A DNA stretch of 64,000 nucleotides from Halochromatium salexigens (GCF_016653295.1 NZ_NHSF01000066.1:1-64000); one strand, 5' to 3'; positions 36,144 through 45,092 are shown, counted from the stretch's first letter. Translations and numbers: made by a program. Notes: generated by a model not told the origin, from the sequence alone.

Positions 36144-36252
36144 GCCATCGCGGAGGCCACGCGTCGTGCTTAGCCACTAGCCGTTAGCCAAAAGCGCGCG
36201 CAATGGCTCCGGTGCCGAACGCCCCGCTAGCACCAACCCTGAAGACAACATC

Positions 36253-36531
36253 ATGGCTTATCAAATTACCGACGGCTGCGTGAACTGCTGGGCCTGCGAG
36301 CCGCTGTGCCCAAGCCAAGCCATTCAAGCCGCCAAGCCGCATTTCATCATCGACCCGAGCCAGTGCAGCGAATGCGCCGGCGACTTCGCCGAGCCGCAAT
36401 GCGCGAGCATCTGCCCTGTTGAGGGCGCCATTCTCGATGCTGGCGGCAAGCCCGTGAATCCGCCTGGCTCGCTGACCGGCATTCCAACGGAACGACGAGC
36501 CGCCGCCCAGGCCGAAATCCGAGCCCGTTGA
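36253..36531 (+). CDS. fdxN: 2[4Fe-4S] ferredoxin, FdxN/nif type
   Basis: A 92-residue ferredoxin with two cluster motifs: C9-x2-C12-x2-C15-x3-C19-P and C38-x2-C41-x8-C50-x3-C54-P. The long eight-residue spacer in the second motif is typical of the nif-associated FdxN/FdxB (Alvin type) ferredoxins, which can feed electrons to NifB or nitrogenase. It lies 109 bp after nifB; this gap contains imperfect repeats of TAGCCACTAGCCGTTAGCC but no hairpin I trust. Confidence 0.9.
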   Translation: MAYQITDGCVNCWACEPLCPSQAIQAAKPHFIIDPSQCSECAGDFAEPQCASICPVEGAILDAGGKPVNPPGSLTGIPTERRAAAQAEIRAR

Positions 36532-36538
36532 GCCGTTG

Positions 36539-36850
36539 ATGACCGAGCACGACTGCAATGCGATCGAGATCGCACCCGGAGTGCACTGGATCGGCGCGCT
36601 CGATCCTGGGCTGCGCAGCTTCGACATGATCCTGCGCACCGCCAACGGCACCACCTACAACGCCTACGCGGTGCGGGGTCGTGACGGCGTCGCCATCATT
36701 GATACGGTCAAGGCCGAATTCGCTGACGGCTTCTTCACACGTCTCGAGCAAGTGGCTCGTCTCGAGGAGACATGTGCGCGATACGCTCAAGCTGATCGAA
36801 CCACTGCCGCTGACGCTGATCGCTCCGGCACATGGCCCGAGGCGCCCTGA
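36539..36850 (+). pseudogene. fprA-like diiron flavoprotein, collapsed
   Basis: The first 70 codons match the N-terminus of nif-linked A-type flavoproteins (FprA): GVHWIGALDPGLRSFDM, TTYNAYAVRGRDGVAIIDTV, KAEFADGFF. Then the sequence jumps, and a short piece in the +1 frame (36792-36839, LIEPLPLTLIAPAHGP) matches the end of the family's metallo-beta-lactamase domain. The diiron-binding middle and the entire flavodoxin domain are missing: about 100 codons stand where 400 are expected. It starts 5 bases after the fdxN stop, inside the nif unit. The remnant cannot bind iron or FMN. Confidence 0.78.
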
Positions 36851-36900
36851 TAATTCCACACCCCGACTCCATTCCAACTGAAACCAAGAGGAAAAACCAC

Positions 36901-37185
36901 ATGGCCAAGGCAAAAGTCACCTTTCAGGACATCGATCAAACCGTCAATGTTCCCGCCGGCATCCGCGTCATTGATGTCTCCGAGAAGATCGGTGCCGGCA
37001 TTATCTATGGCTGTCGAGAAGGCGATTGCGGCACCTGCATGATGCATGTCGTCGAAGGCTGGAACAATCTCACAGAGCCCTCGGTGCTCGAAGAAAAGGT
37101 CTTGCGCGAGAACATGGCCAGCCGCCATGACCGGCTCGCCTGCCAAGCCCAGATCATCGGCGATTGCGCCGTCAAGCCAGCCTAG
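36901..37185 (+). CDS. [2Fe-2S] ferredoxin (nif cluster, first)
   Basis: A 94-residue plant-type ferredoxin with cluster ligands C38, C43, C46 and C81 (GCREGDCGTCMMHV and RLACQAQ). A clear Shine-Dalgarno (AGAGGAAA) precedes the ATG at 36901. Its place between the fprA remnant and a second [2Fe-2S] ferredoxin suggests a role in electron supply to nitrogenase or to cofactor assembly. The natural partner of the lost FprA may have been one of these ferredoxins. Confidence 0.9.
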   Translation: MAKAKVTFQDIDQTVNVPAGIRVIDVSEKIGAGIIYGCREGDCGTCMMHVVEGWNNLTEPSVLEEKVLRENMASRHDRLACQAQIIGDCAVKPA

Positions 37186-37248
37186 AACGGTGATCCTGAT
37201 CACCATCCCTCATCAGCTCATCCAACATTCAACGCGGAGCCCAAATCA

Positions 37249-37596
37249 ATGGCACTCGTGACCTTTTCTAACCCCGATTACAAGGACAAGACCGTTTATG
37301 CGGTCGCTGGCAGCCATACTGAGACCCTGCTCAAGATCGCCAAAGAGCACAAGATCCCGGTGCAGTTTGACTGCCAGGACGGCGAATGCGGCCATTGCCT
37401 GGTCCGCGTAACCAGCATCGACGACAAGGACCGCATGGGTTATTTCCTAACCGATAAAGAGCAGACGGTGCTCAAGGAACTTGGCAAGCTGACGCAGGAT
37501 CAGATCGACCGGCTGCATGTGGACGATATGCCGAGTGAATGGCGTCTGGCCTGCCAGATGATCGTGCGCGACGAAGACGTCCGCGTCGAGTACTGA
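37249..37596 (+). CDS. [2Fe-2S] ferredoxin (nif cluster, second; FeSII-like)
   Basis: A 115-residue ferredoxin with ligands C42, C47, C50 (DCQDGECGHCLVRV) and C102 (WRLACQM). Compared with the first, it has an insertion before the last cysteine (KEQTVLKELGKLTQDQ), like the FeSII/Shethna-type ferredoxin of Azotobacter that protects nitrogenase during oxygen stress. The protective role is inferred from likeness only. It lies 63 bp after the first ferredoxin and 3 bp before nifQ. Confidence 0.88.
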   Translation: MALVTFSNPDYKDKTVYAVAGSHTETLLKIAKEHKIPVQFDCQDGECGHCLVRVTSIDDKDRMGYFLTDKEQTVLKELGKLTQDQIDRLHVDDMPSEWRLACQMIVRDEDVRVEY

Positions 37597-37599
37597 CCC

Positions 37600-38310
37600 A
37601 TGTCCGCGTCGGCTCCGGCTTGCCCAACGCCCTTCTCCGACGCGAGCACCAAACGGGTGCCCGCCGCCAACAACTGCTCCAGCTCGGCTCTGAGTTCGAC
37701 TCTGGCCGAGGCGGCGGAACACTGGCGGAACTGGCTCCTAGCCCATGCCGCTGGCCGCCGCAATGACGAGAGTCTGGCCTCGATGCTCGCCAGTCAGTGC
37801 GTTGGCCTCGGCGCTATGCCAAACTGGCTCGGCCTCGCGCCTGAAACGTTCGAGGATCTAATTGCCTATCACTTTCCGGCACTGCAACAGAGTGCGCTTC
37901 CGCGGCCGCAACGCCAACTCGATCCAGAGCGGGCCGACGAGCGGGACGAACTGGTTCGGCTTTTGCTTAAACCATGGAATGAGAGATCCGATAGGATTCG
38001 CGAGCGCTCCAAACCAAGCATCTCAAGCATCGACCCGCAGCCAAGTCAGGGCTGGATGGCCCAGATCATCGCTGCTGGTTGCATGGGAAGCGATCATCTT
38101 TGGCAAGATCTTGGTCTCTGCAAGCGAGTGGAGCTAAGTCAACTGATGGAATACAACTTTCCGGCGCTTGCCAAACAGAATCGTCACGACATGAAGTGGA
38201 AGCGCTTCCTGTACAAACAGCTATGCGAGGCCGAGGGCATCTACACCTGCCGTTCACCCTCCTGCGAGGTCTGCGTCGACTACCATGCTTGTTTCGGGGC
38301 TGAGAACTGA
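37600..38310 (+). CDS. nifQ: Nitrogen fixation protein NifQ
   Basis: A 236-residue NifQ, which holds a Mo-Fe-S cluster and donates molybdenum to NifEN/NifH for FeMo-co. The hallmark cysteine array is at the C-terminus: C-x4-C-x2-C-x5-C in TCRSPSCEVCVDYHACFG. The core motif SQCVGLGAMPNWLGLAP and YNFPALAKQN are also typical. The first 45 residues are Ser/Ala-rich and poorly conserved; the ATG at 37600 follows the ferredoxin stop by 3 bp. It overlaps draG by 26 bp. Confidence 0.93.
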   Translation: MSASAPACPTPFSDASTKRVPAANNCSSSALSSTLAEAAEHWRNWLLAHAAGRRNDESLASMLASQCVGLGAMPNWLGLAPETFEDLIAYHFPALQQSALPRPQRQLDPERADERDELVRLLLKPWNERSDRIRERSKPSISSIDPQPSQGWMAQIIAAGCMGSDHLWQDLGLCKRVELSQLMEYNFPALAKQNRHDMKWKRFLYKQLCEAEGIYTCRSPSCEVCVDYHACFGAEN

Positions 38311-39244
38311 ATTCCTCCTGCTGGCCGAGAACGGCAGCGGCGATCACATCAAGCGTCGTGCCATCGGCGCCTATCTGGGCCTCGCCGTCGGCGATGCGCT
38401 CGGCGCCACCGTCGAGTTCATGACCCCGCGCGAGATCCGCGACCAGTTTCGCGAGCATCGCGACATCAAAGGCGGCGGCTGGCTGCGCCTGCGCAAGGGA
38501 CGCGTCACCGACGACACCGAGATGGCGCTCGCACTCGGCGAGAGCATCCTCGGCGCGGGCGAGGTCGACGCCCAAGCCGCGGCCGAGGCCTTCAGCGACT
38601 GGATGCGCAGCAAACCGGTCGACATCGGCAATACCGTGCGCCGTGGCATCTCCCATTACCGCCGAACCGGCGAGTGGGAATCCCCCGAGAGCACCTTCGA
38701 TGCCGGCAACGGCGCCTGCATGCGCTGCCTGCCCGTCGCCTTGGCCACGGTCGGCGCCGATGTCGACGACGTCGCCGAGGCCAATCGCCGCCAAGCCCAT
38801 GTCACCCACAACAACCCCATCTCCGATGCCGGCACCCTCTGCGTGATCCGCATGGTGCAGGCTGGCCTGCTCGGCGGCACGCGCAAAGACCTCAAGCTCC
38901 TGGCGGATGGATTGGTCGCCGAAGACGCGGTCTACGCCTACGACCGCAAACGCATCGAGAACCCGAGTGGCTTCATCGCCGACACCCTACGCACCGTGTT
39001 CCAGGCGCTGTTCGCGACCGACGATCTCGAATCGGCGCTCATCGAGGTCGTCAACCGCGGTGGCGATGCCGACACCACTGGCGCCATCCTCGGCATGATC
39101 GCCGGCGCCCTCTACGGTCCCGCCGCCCTACCCGCGCGTTGGGTGCGCACCCTCGATCCCGAGGTGCGTCAGCATTGTCTGTCACAGGCCCAGCAACTGC
39201 TCAAACTAGCGCCGCTCCGCAGCATGCGCGCGGCGACTGGCTAA
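38285..39244 (+). CDS. draG: ADP-ribosyl-[dinitrogen reductase] hydrolase DraG
   Basis: A 319-residue ADP-ribosylglycohydrolase that reactivates the nitrogenase Fe protein by removing ADP-ribose from its arginine. The two metal-binding motifs are present: VTDDTEMALALGES near residue 77 and GGDADTTGAILGMIAGALYG near 260. Start at 38285 overlaps nifQ; a start further in would also leave the core (RRAIGAYLGLAVGDALGA) intact. The partner transferase draT, usually next to draG, is not in this window. Confidence 0.93.
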   Translation: MLVSGLRTEFLLLAENGSGDHIKRRAIGAYLGLAVGDALGATVEFMTPREIRDQFREHRDIKGGGWLRLRKGRVTDDTEMALALGESILGAGEVDAQAAAEAFSDWMRSKPVDIGNTVRRGISHYRRTGEWESPESTFDAGNGACMRCLPVALATVGADVDDVAEANRRQAHVTHNNPISDAGTLCVIRMVQAGLLGGTRKDLKLLADGLVAEDAVYAYDRKRIENPSGFIADTLRTVFQALFATDDLESALIEVVNRGGDADTTGAILGMIAGALYGPAALPARWVRTLDPEVRQHCLSQAQQLLKLAPLRSMRAATG

Positions 39245-39254
39245 ACCACGCAGA

Positions 39255-39272
39255 AGCTGTCTCGCCACAGCT
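39255..39272. terminator. Possible hairpin after draG
   Basis: AGCTGT, loop CTCGCC, ACAGCT: a 6-bp stem 11 bases after the draG stop, between the convergent draG and FIST genes. It lacks a T-tract, so a role in termination is uncertain. The rest of 39273-39382 shows nothing else. Confidence 0.3.
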
Positions 39273-39382
39273 CTATGAGCAGCAGCTGCGGCCATGATTG
39301 AGGGCGTACCTGTGATGAGGAACCGAACACCGTTAATCTCCGCAGCCCGAAAGGGTCAGAGTTGATCGGCGTCAAACGCGCA

Positions 39383-40498
39383 TCAGATGAACAAGGTCAA
39401 CACCCCCGTATAGCCATAGAGTCGATTCTGCGAGAGTTCTCCATTCGCGAAGAAACCCACCAGCGGAAACTCCCCCAACTCGTTGCGAATCTGCTTTAGC
39501 TCCTGCGAGTCGTCACCGAAGAGGTTGGCACCCCGGCCGAGACAGGAGACATAGACACCGCCGCGCGGCGGTGTCTTCAAGCGCGCCTTGAGGTGACCGA
39601 GCATGCGCGAGAGATCTTCGCTAGCGGTGTTGGCATCGCGGCGACAGAACATCAGCTCCTGCCCTTTCTCGACCAGATCGCCGATCCCGATCAGTCGCTT
39701 CTCCATGTCGACGCCGATCAGATTGCGCACCAGATAGTCGCCGGTATCGGAGCCGGCGATCGGCAGGCCAGCGAAGATGTAGCCTCCCACGCGCGAGATG
39801 TCACGCGCCAAGACCTCGCCGATGTCGTCCTTGAACACATCCAGCGCCGGACGCCCATCGAGTTCGACGATCACATTGCGCTGACAGGCGGTAATGCGCC
39901 GGTGCGGCCCGATCGGCGAGCAGCCCTGGGACAGCGCGGTCTGAATACCAACCGCCTCGGTGAACATGACGCCGGTCAGGCCACCTTCGGTCGGCTCATC
40001 GGCGATCACGCGGGCGTTTTGCTGGCTGCTCGCCAGACCCCCAACCAGGAAACCGGTCACGGTGCGCTCGGCGAGCTGGCGGATCAGACTCTCGGTGAGC
40101 GGATTCGACGGATCGGCATGCACCAAGCCCATGAACGGCTGGGCGCTGCCGAGCCAGGCGCGCTGCGCGGCATCGAAGCCGTCGAGATCCTTGACGATGG
40201 GCGCAAAGACCCGGAACGCGTCCTCCGGCAGATCGGCGATCATGGCCGCGATCGCCGGACGCTCGTAGTATTCGACCCCGGTCGCGCAGATGCCGATGCC
40301 CACCGCGCCGACCCAGTGCTCGACATCGGTCGCCTCGCGCAACGCATCCAGGATCGCACCCAGATGGGCGTTGATCGCATCACTGACGTAGAGAAACCCG
40401 AGCCGCCCTTGCGCGGCGCCTAAGCCGGCGATGACGCGCTCGAGGGCCAGGTGCCAATCGTCGTCGGCGGCGTGGGCATAAGGAAAGGGGTGCATCAT
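39383..40498 (-). CDS. FIST domain-containing signal protein
   Basis: A 371-residue protein made of FIST N (about 25-215) and FIST C (about 220-355) domains, which are thought to bind small ligands such as amino acids in signalling. Family features include the N-terminal AQGRLGFLYVSDAINAHLG, the repeated Gly-rich turn GIGICATGVEYY, and the C-terminal CLGRGANLFGDDSQELKQI and FPLVGFFANGELSQN. No sensor kinase, HAMP or cyclase part is attached and no signal peptide is present, so it is a free-standing cytoplasmic version. It is followed (upstream on the map's right) by parE, 37 bp away. Confidence 0.85.
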   Translation of the reverse strand: MMHPFPYAHAADDDWHLALERVIAGLGAAQGRLGFLYVSDAINAHLGAILDALREATDVEHWVGAVGIGICATGVEYYERPAIAAMIADLPEDAFRVFAPIVKDLDGFDAAQRAWLGSAQPFMGLVHADPSNPLTESLIRQLAERTVTGFLVGGLASSQQNARVIADEPTEGGLTGVMFTEAVGIQTALSQGCSPIGPHRRITACQRNVIVELDGRPALDVFKDDIGEVLARDISRVGGYIFAGLPIAGSDTGDYLVRNLIGVDMEKRLIGIGDLVEKGQELMFCRRDANTASEDLSRMLGHLKARLKTPPRGGVYVSCLGRGANLFGDDSQELKQIRNELGEFPLVGFFANGELSQNRLYGYTGVLTLFI

Positions 40499-40535
40499 CG
40501 ATCTTGGGCTCGCTCAGTGACAGCTTGGGGCTGGC

Positions 40536-42425
40536 TTAGACCTCGGCCAGGTCGCCTTTTTCCTGTAGCCAGGCGCGCCGATCGGCGGCGCGCTTCTTGG
40601 CCAGCAGCATATCCATCAAGGTGGCGCTGTCATCGCCGGGCTCAACCGTCAATTGCACCAATCGGCGCGTATCCGGATGGATGGTGGTTTCGCGCAACTG
40701 CTGCGGGTTCATCTCGCCAAGGCCCTTGAAGCGCTGCACGCTGACCTTGCCCTTGAGCTTCTCGGCGGCGATCCGATCCAGCACGCCACGGCGTTCCGAA
40801 TCATCCAAGGCGTAGAAGACCTGCTTGCCGACATCGATGCGAAACAGCGGCGGCATGGCGACATAGACGTGACCGGCCGCGACCAGGCGCGGGAAGTGCT
40901 TGAGGAAGAGCGCGCAGAGCAGGGTTGCGATATGGGCGCCATCGGAATCGGCATCGGCGAGGATGCAGATCTTGCCGAAGCGCATCCGGGCGAGATCGTC
41001 GCTGCCGGGATCGACGCCGATGGCGACGGCGATGTCGTGCACCTCCTGCGAGCCCAGCACCTCGGCCGGGTCCACTTCCCAGGTGTTCAGGATCTTGCCG
41101 CGCAACGGCATGATGGCCTGGAACTCGCGATCGCGCGCCTGCTTGGCCGAGCCGCCGGCGGAATCGCCCTCGACCAGGAACAGCTCGCTGCGGGCCGGAT
41201 CGGTGGCGGTGCAATCGGCCAGTTTGCCCGGCAATGCCGGCCCCTGGGTCACGCGCTTGCGCGTTACCGCGCGCCCGGCACGCAAGCGCGCCTGGGCGGC
41301 GCCGATGGCGATCTCGGCGATGCGCTCGCCGTCGCCGACATGCTCGTTGAGCCAGAGACTGAAGGCATCCTTGACCACGCCGGAGACGAAGGCCGCGCAC
41401 TCGCGCGAGGACAGACGCTCCTTGGTCTGGCCGGAGAACTGCGGATCGGCCAGCTTCACCGAGAGCACCCAACTGGCACGCGCCCAGACATCGTCCGGTG
41501 CCAGTTTGACGTTGCGCGGCAGCAGATTGCGAAACTCGCAGAACTCGCGCACGGCCTCGGTCAGACCGCTGCGAAAGCCGTTGACATGGGTGCCGCCCTG
41601 CACCGTCGGGATCAGATTCACATAGCTCTCGGTGACCTGTTCGCCCGCCTCGGGCAGCCAGGTCACGGCCCAGCTCGCGGCCTCGGTCTTGCCCTCGAGC
41701 GCGCCGACGAAAGGCACCTCCGGCACCCGCTCGGCGGCGCCGAGGGCCTCGCTCAGATAGTCGCGCAGCCCGTCGGCATAGCACCAAAACTGCTCCTCGC
41801 CACTGGCCTCGTCGCGAAAGCGCACCTCGAGCCCGGGGCAGAGCACGGCCTTGGCGCGTAGCAGATGGGTCAGTTGGCGCACCGCGACCTTGGGCGTGTC
41901 GAAATAGGTCGGATCGGGCCAGAACCGCAGCCGCGTGCCGCTACTGCCGCGCCCGACCCGGCCGATCGGGGTCAGCGCCTCGACCTTGTGGCCATCGGCG
42001 AAGGCCATCCGATATTCCTGGCCATCGCGCTTGACCCAGACTTCCAGACGTTGGGAGAGCGCGTTCACCACCGAGACGCCGACCCCATGCAAACCGCCGG
42101 CGAAGCGATAGCTGCTGCCTGCGGTGAACTTGCCCCCGGCATGCAGTTTGGTCAGGATGACCTCGACGCCGGGCAGCCCCTGCTGGGGGTGCATGTCGAC
42201 CGGCATGCCGCGCCCATCGTCACAGACCTCGATCGAGCCGTCCTGGTACAGGGTCACCGCGATGCGGGTGGCCTTGCCGACCAGTGCTTCGTCGACGCTG
42301 TTGTCGATCACCTCCTGCGCGAGATGGTTCGGACGGGTGGTATCGGTGTACATGCCCGGGCGCTTGCGCACCGGGTCCAAGCCGCTGAGAACCTCGATCG
42401 CCGAGGCATCGTAATTACCGCTCAT
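40536..42425 (-). CDS. parE: DNA topoisomerase IV subunit B ParE
   Basis: A 629-residue ATPase subunit of topoisomerase IV, which decatenates daughter chromosomes with ParC. The GHKL domain shows IDNSVDEALVG, CDDGRGMPVDMHP and GLHGVGVSVVNALS; the transducer follows; the Toprim domain carries LFLVEGDSAGGSAKQARDR, LRGKILNTWEVD and ILADADSDGAHIATLL. The length matches ParE and not GyrB (about 800). Start ATG at 42425 matches the family start (MSGNYDASAIEVLSGLDPV); a GTG at 42440 in frame is an alternative. ParC is not in the window. Confidence 0.95.
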   Translation of the reverse strand: MSGNYDASAIEVLSGLDPVRKRPGMYTDTTRPNHLAQEVIDNSVDEALVGKATRIAVTLYQDGSIEVCDDGRGMPVDMHPQQGLPGVEVILTKLHAGGKFTAGSSYRFAGGLHGVGVSVVNALSQRLEVWVKRDGQEYRMAFADGHKVEALTPIGRVGRGSSGTRLRFWPDPTYFDTPKVAVRQLTHLLRAKAVLCPGLEVRFRDEASGEEQFWCYADGLRDYLSEALGAAERVPEVPFVGALEGKTEAASWAVTWLPEAGEQVTESYVNLIPTVQGGTHVNGFRSGLTEAVREFCEFRNLLPRNVKLAPDDVWARASWVLSVKLADPQFSGQTKERLSSRECAAFVSGVVKDAFSLWLNEHVGDGERIAEIAIGAAQARLRAGRAVTRKRVTQGPALPGKLADCTATDPARSELFLVEGDSAGGSAKQARDREFQAIMPLRGKILNTWEVDPAEVLGSQEVHDIAVAIGVDPGSDDLARMRFGKICILADADSDGAHIATLLCALFLKHFPRLVAAGHVYVAMPPLFRIDVGKQVFYALDDSERRGVLDRIAAEKLKGKVSVQRFKGLGEMNPQQLRETTIHPDTRRLVQLTVEPGDDSATLMDMLLAKKRAADRRAWLQEKGDLAEV

Positions 42426-42553
42426 CGCGGGGTCGGACACTCCTTGAGTAAGGGACGAAAAACCGATCCGGCCCTGATCCGGACCTGGGGGCCGCGTTGA
42501 CCGGTCAAAGCCGGCTACGGTAACTTAGAGTGAAACCGCTGTTCAAATGCCCG

Positions 42554-42814
42554 ATGAGCGAAGACAAGATCGACGACCCCAAGCAGTTCGAGGCTTCATT
42601 GCAGGCGCTAGAGACGCTCGTCGATCAGCTTGAGCGTGGCGACCTCGGTTTGGAAGACTCGCTCGCCGCCTTCGAGCAGGGCATCCGGCTCAGCCGTGGC
42701 TGCCAACGGGCGCTCGATCAGGCCGAGCAACGCATACGCATCCTCAGCGAACCTTCGGAGGACGCCGAACCCGAGCCGTTCGCCGGCGCCACGGCCCCTC
42801 CCCCAAGCGACTGA
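42554..42814 (+). CDS. xseB: Exodeoxyribonuclease VII small subunit XseB
   Basis: An 86-residue helical protein with the XseB core FEASLQALETLVDQLERGD, LSLEDSLAAFEQGIRL-like helix and C-terminal QAEQRIRIL. It partners XseA in degrading single-stranded DNA. The tail of about 20 residues is Pro/Glu/Ala-rich. An in-frame start at 42530 exists, but the ATG at 42554 fits the family length. It is followed 68 bp later by ispA, the usual neighbour order xseB-ispA. Confidence 0.92.
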   Translation: MSEDKIDDPKQFEASLQALETLVDQLERGDLGLEDSLAAFEQGIRLSRGCQRALDQAEQRIRILSEPSEDAEPEPFAGATAPPPSD

Positions 42815-42882
42815 TCCCGAGCCGCGGACAGGTCCGCGTTCGCACCTCTCCACTCCCGTCACCGACACAAGCGATTGGCCCC

Positions 42883-43785
42883 ATGCAAGACGCCCCCCGC
42901 CTGAAGACCTTTCTCAAAGACTGCCAAGACCGGGTGGCAAAAACCCTGGAGCACGTCCTGCCCGCCGCCGAACAGCCGCCGACGCGGCTGCATCAGGCGA
43001 TGCGCTATGCGGTGCTCGGCGAAGGCAAGCGCGTGCGCCCCACCCTGGCCTACGCCAGCGCGCAAGCCCTCGACCTCGCGCCCGAGCGCGTCGATGCCGG
43101 TGCGGCGGCGGTCGAGCTGATCCATGGCTACTCGCTGATCCATGACGATCTGCCGGCGATGGACGACGATGATCTGCGACGTGGGCGACCGAGCTGCCAC
43201 AAGGCCTTCGATGAAGCGACGGCGATCCTCGCCGGCGATGCCTTGCAGACCCTCGCCTTCGGGGTCCTGGCGCAAGATGATGCGGCGGCCCCCGAGGCGC
43301 CCGCGCGTCTGCGCATGTCGGCCGCACTGGCGCGCGCCGCCGGCTCGATCGGCATGGCCGGCGGCCAGGCCCTGGATCTGGAGTCCGAGGGCAGCGACCT
43401 CGATCTGGTCATGCTCGAGAACATCCACATCCACAAGACCGGGGCGCTGATCCGCGCCAGCGTGCAGATGGCCACCCTCGCCTGCCCCGCGCTGGAGCCG
43501 GCCAAGGCCGAGGCTCTCGATCACTATGCCAAGTGCATCGGGCTGGCGTTCCAGATCCAGGACGACCTGCTCGATGTCGAAGGCGAGACCGATGTCATCG
43601 GCAAGCAGAGCGGCGCCGATGCCGCCCATGAGAAAGCGACCTATCCCTCGCTGATGGGCATCGCGGCGGCCCACGAGGCGGCCAACGAACTGATCTCGGA
43701 CGCCCTCGCCAGCCTCGAGCCGTTCGGCGCGGGCGCCGATCCGCTGCGCTGGATCGCGCGCTATATCGTCAGCCGGGAGCGCTGA
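42883..43785 (+). CDS. ispA: Farnesyl diphosphate synthase IspA
   Basis: A 300-residue polyprenyl synthase joining isopentenyl diphosphate to allylic diphosphates to give geranyl and farnesyl diphosphate. The first aspartate-rich motif is LIHDDLPAMDDDDLRRG near residue 86 and the second is FQIQDDLLDVEGETDVIGK near 226, followed by the lysine-rich turn EKATYPSLMG. Length and motifs fit the bacterial IspA group. The dxs gene that often follows is absent; a betaine transporter follows instead. Confidence 0.93.
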   Translation: MQDAPRLKTFLKDCQDRVAKTLEHVLPAAEQPPTRLHQAMRYAVLGEGKRVRPTLAYASAQALDLAPERVDAGAAAVELIHGYSLIHDDLPAMDDDDLRRGRPSCHKAFDEATAILAGDALQTLAFGVLAQDDAAAPEAPARLRMSAALARAAGSIGMAGGQALDLESEGSDLDLVMLENIHIHKTGALIRASVQMATLACPALEPAKAEALDHYAKCIGLAFQIQDDLLDVEGETDVIGKQSGADAAHEKATYPSLMGIAAAHEAANELISDALASLEPFGAGADPLRWIARYIVSRER

Positions 43786-43895
43786 TTCGCACTCTCCCAG
43801 TTCGCATCCTTGCTGCCTCTTAAAACCAAGACATGGACCGGCTAACCTGTTAATTTGGACTCTTAAGATTGCCCACTCTCTCTCAATCCAGGCTT

Positions 43896-45089
43896 ATGCA
43901 AGATAAGGTTGTCGTCAAAGACCTTTACAAGATCTTCGGACCCGAGCCCGATCGCGCCCTAGAGCTGCTCGATCAAGGACTTTCCAAGGAGGAGATCTTC
44001 GAACAAACCCGAACCACGGTCGGCGTTCAAAAGGCCGATTTCAGCATTCGCGAGGGTGAGGTGTTCGTGGTCATGGGGCTCTCGGGCTCGGGCAAATCGA
44101 CCCTGGTGCGCATGCTCAACCGCCTGATCGAGCCGACTCGAGGCCAGGTGATCGTCGACGGCGTCGATATCACCCAGATGTCGAAGCAGGAGCTGATCAC
44201 GATGCGGCGCCGTTCCATGAGCATGGTGTTTCAGTCGTTTGCACTGATGCCGCATAAGAGCGTCGGCGAGAACGCCGCGTTTGGGCTCGAGGTCTCCGGA
44301 ATGCCGAAGGCGGAACGGCGTGAGCGCGCGCTGCAGGCACTCGATACCGTGGGCCTAGCCGTCAATGCCGACAGCTACCCGGACGAGCTTTCCGGTGGCA
44401 TGAAACAGCGCGTCGGCCTCGCCCGCGCGCTGGCCACCGATGCGCCGATCCTACTGATGGACGAGGCCTTCTCAGCGCTCGACCCGCTCATCCGCACCGA
44501 GATGCAGGACGAGTTGGTGCGCTTGCAGACGACCCAGGCCCATACCATCGTCTTCATCTCGCATGATCTCGACGAGGCGATTCGCATCGGCGACCGCATC
44601 GCCATCATGGAGGGCGGAGCCATTGTCCAGATCGGCACTCCCGAGGACATCGTCACCAATCCGGCCAACGATTATGTGCGTTCGTTCTTCTACGGCGTCG
44701 ACGTCAGCAAGGTCTTCAGTGCTGGCGATATCGCCTCGGACCGTGCCATCACGGTCTTCGAGCGCACCGGCGTTAACGTCCGCGCGGCCTTGGCGCAACT
44801 GCACGACCGCGGCCATAGCCTCGGCATCGTCATCGACTCGGATCGGCATTATCGCGGCATGGTCAGCGTCAATTCGCTGGCCGATGCCGGTCGCGACAGC
44901 GAGCATCCACATTGGGAAGACGCCTTCCTCAAACAGATCCAGCCCGCGTCAGCCGACACCGAGTTGTCCGAGGTCCTGAGTCAGGTCACGTCCAACGAAT
45001 TTCCGGTCCCCATCGTCGATACCGAGGGACGTTATCGCGGGATCGTCGACAAGACCGTCTTGCTGCAGACACTGGATAAGACAACCTGA
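43896..45089 (+). CDS. proV: Glycine betaine/proline ABC transporter ATPase (ProV-like)
   Basis: A 397-residue ABC ATPase with C-terminal CBS domains, as in ProV/OpuAA. Walker A is GLSGSGKSTLVRML, the signature is LSGGMKQRVGLARALA, Walker B is ILLMDEAFSALD; the CBS pair spans about 275-395 (VFERTGVNVRAAL; NEFPVPIVDTEGRYRGIVD). CBS domains in this family sense ionic strength. The ATG at 43896 fits the family start (VVVKDLYKIFG); an in-frame TTG lies 27 bases upstream. The 110 bp before it probably hold the promoter, but I see no clear boxes. First of a three-gene unit. Confidence 0.93.
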   Translation: MQDKVVVKDLYKIFGPEPDRALELLDQGLSKEEIFEQTRTTVGVQKADFSIREGEVFVVMGLSGSGKSTLVRMLNRLIEPTRGQVIVDGVDITQMSKQELITMRRRSMSMVFQSFALMPHKSVGENAAFGLEVSGMPKAERRERALQALDTVGLAVNADSYPDELSGGMKQRVGLARALATDAPILLMDEAFSALDPLIRTEMQDELVRLQTTQAHTIVFISHDLDEAIRIGDRIAIMEGGAIVQIGTPEDIVTNPANDYVRSFFYGVDVSKVFSAGDIASDRAITVFERTGVNVRAALAQLHDRGHSLGIVIDSDRHYRGMVSVNSLADAGRDSEHPHWEDAFLKQIQPASADTELSEVLSQVTSNEFPVPIVDTEGRYRGIVDKTVLLQTLDKTT

Positions 45090-45092
45090 GCC

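Noticed and set aside
36539-36850. Intact small 104-residue protein
   Set aside because: The N-terminus is plainly FprA and a later family motif continues in another frame, so a deletion product fits better than a new gene.
40653-41861. Open frame of 402 codons on the plus strand
   Set aside because: Antisense to parE; no protein features.
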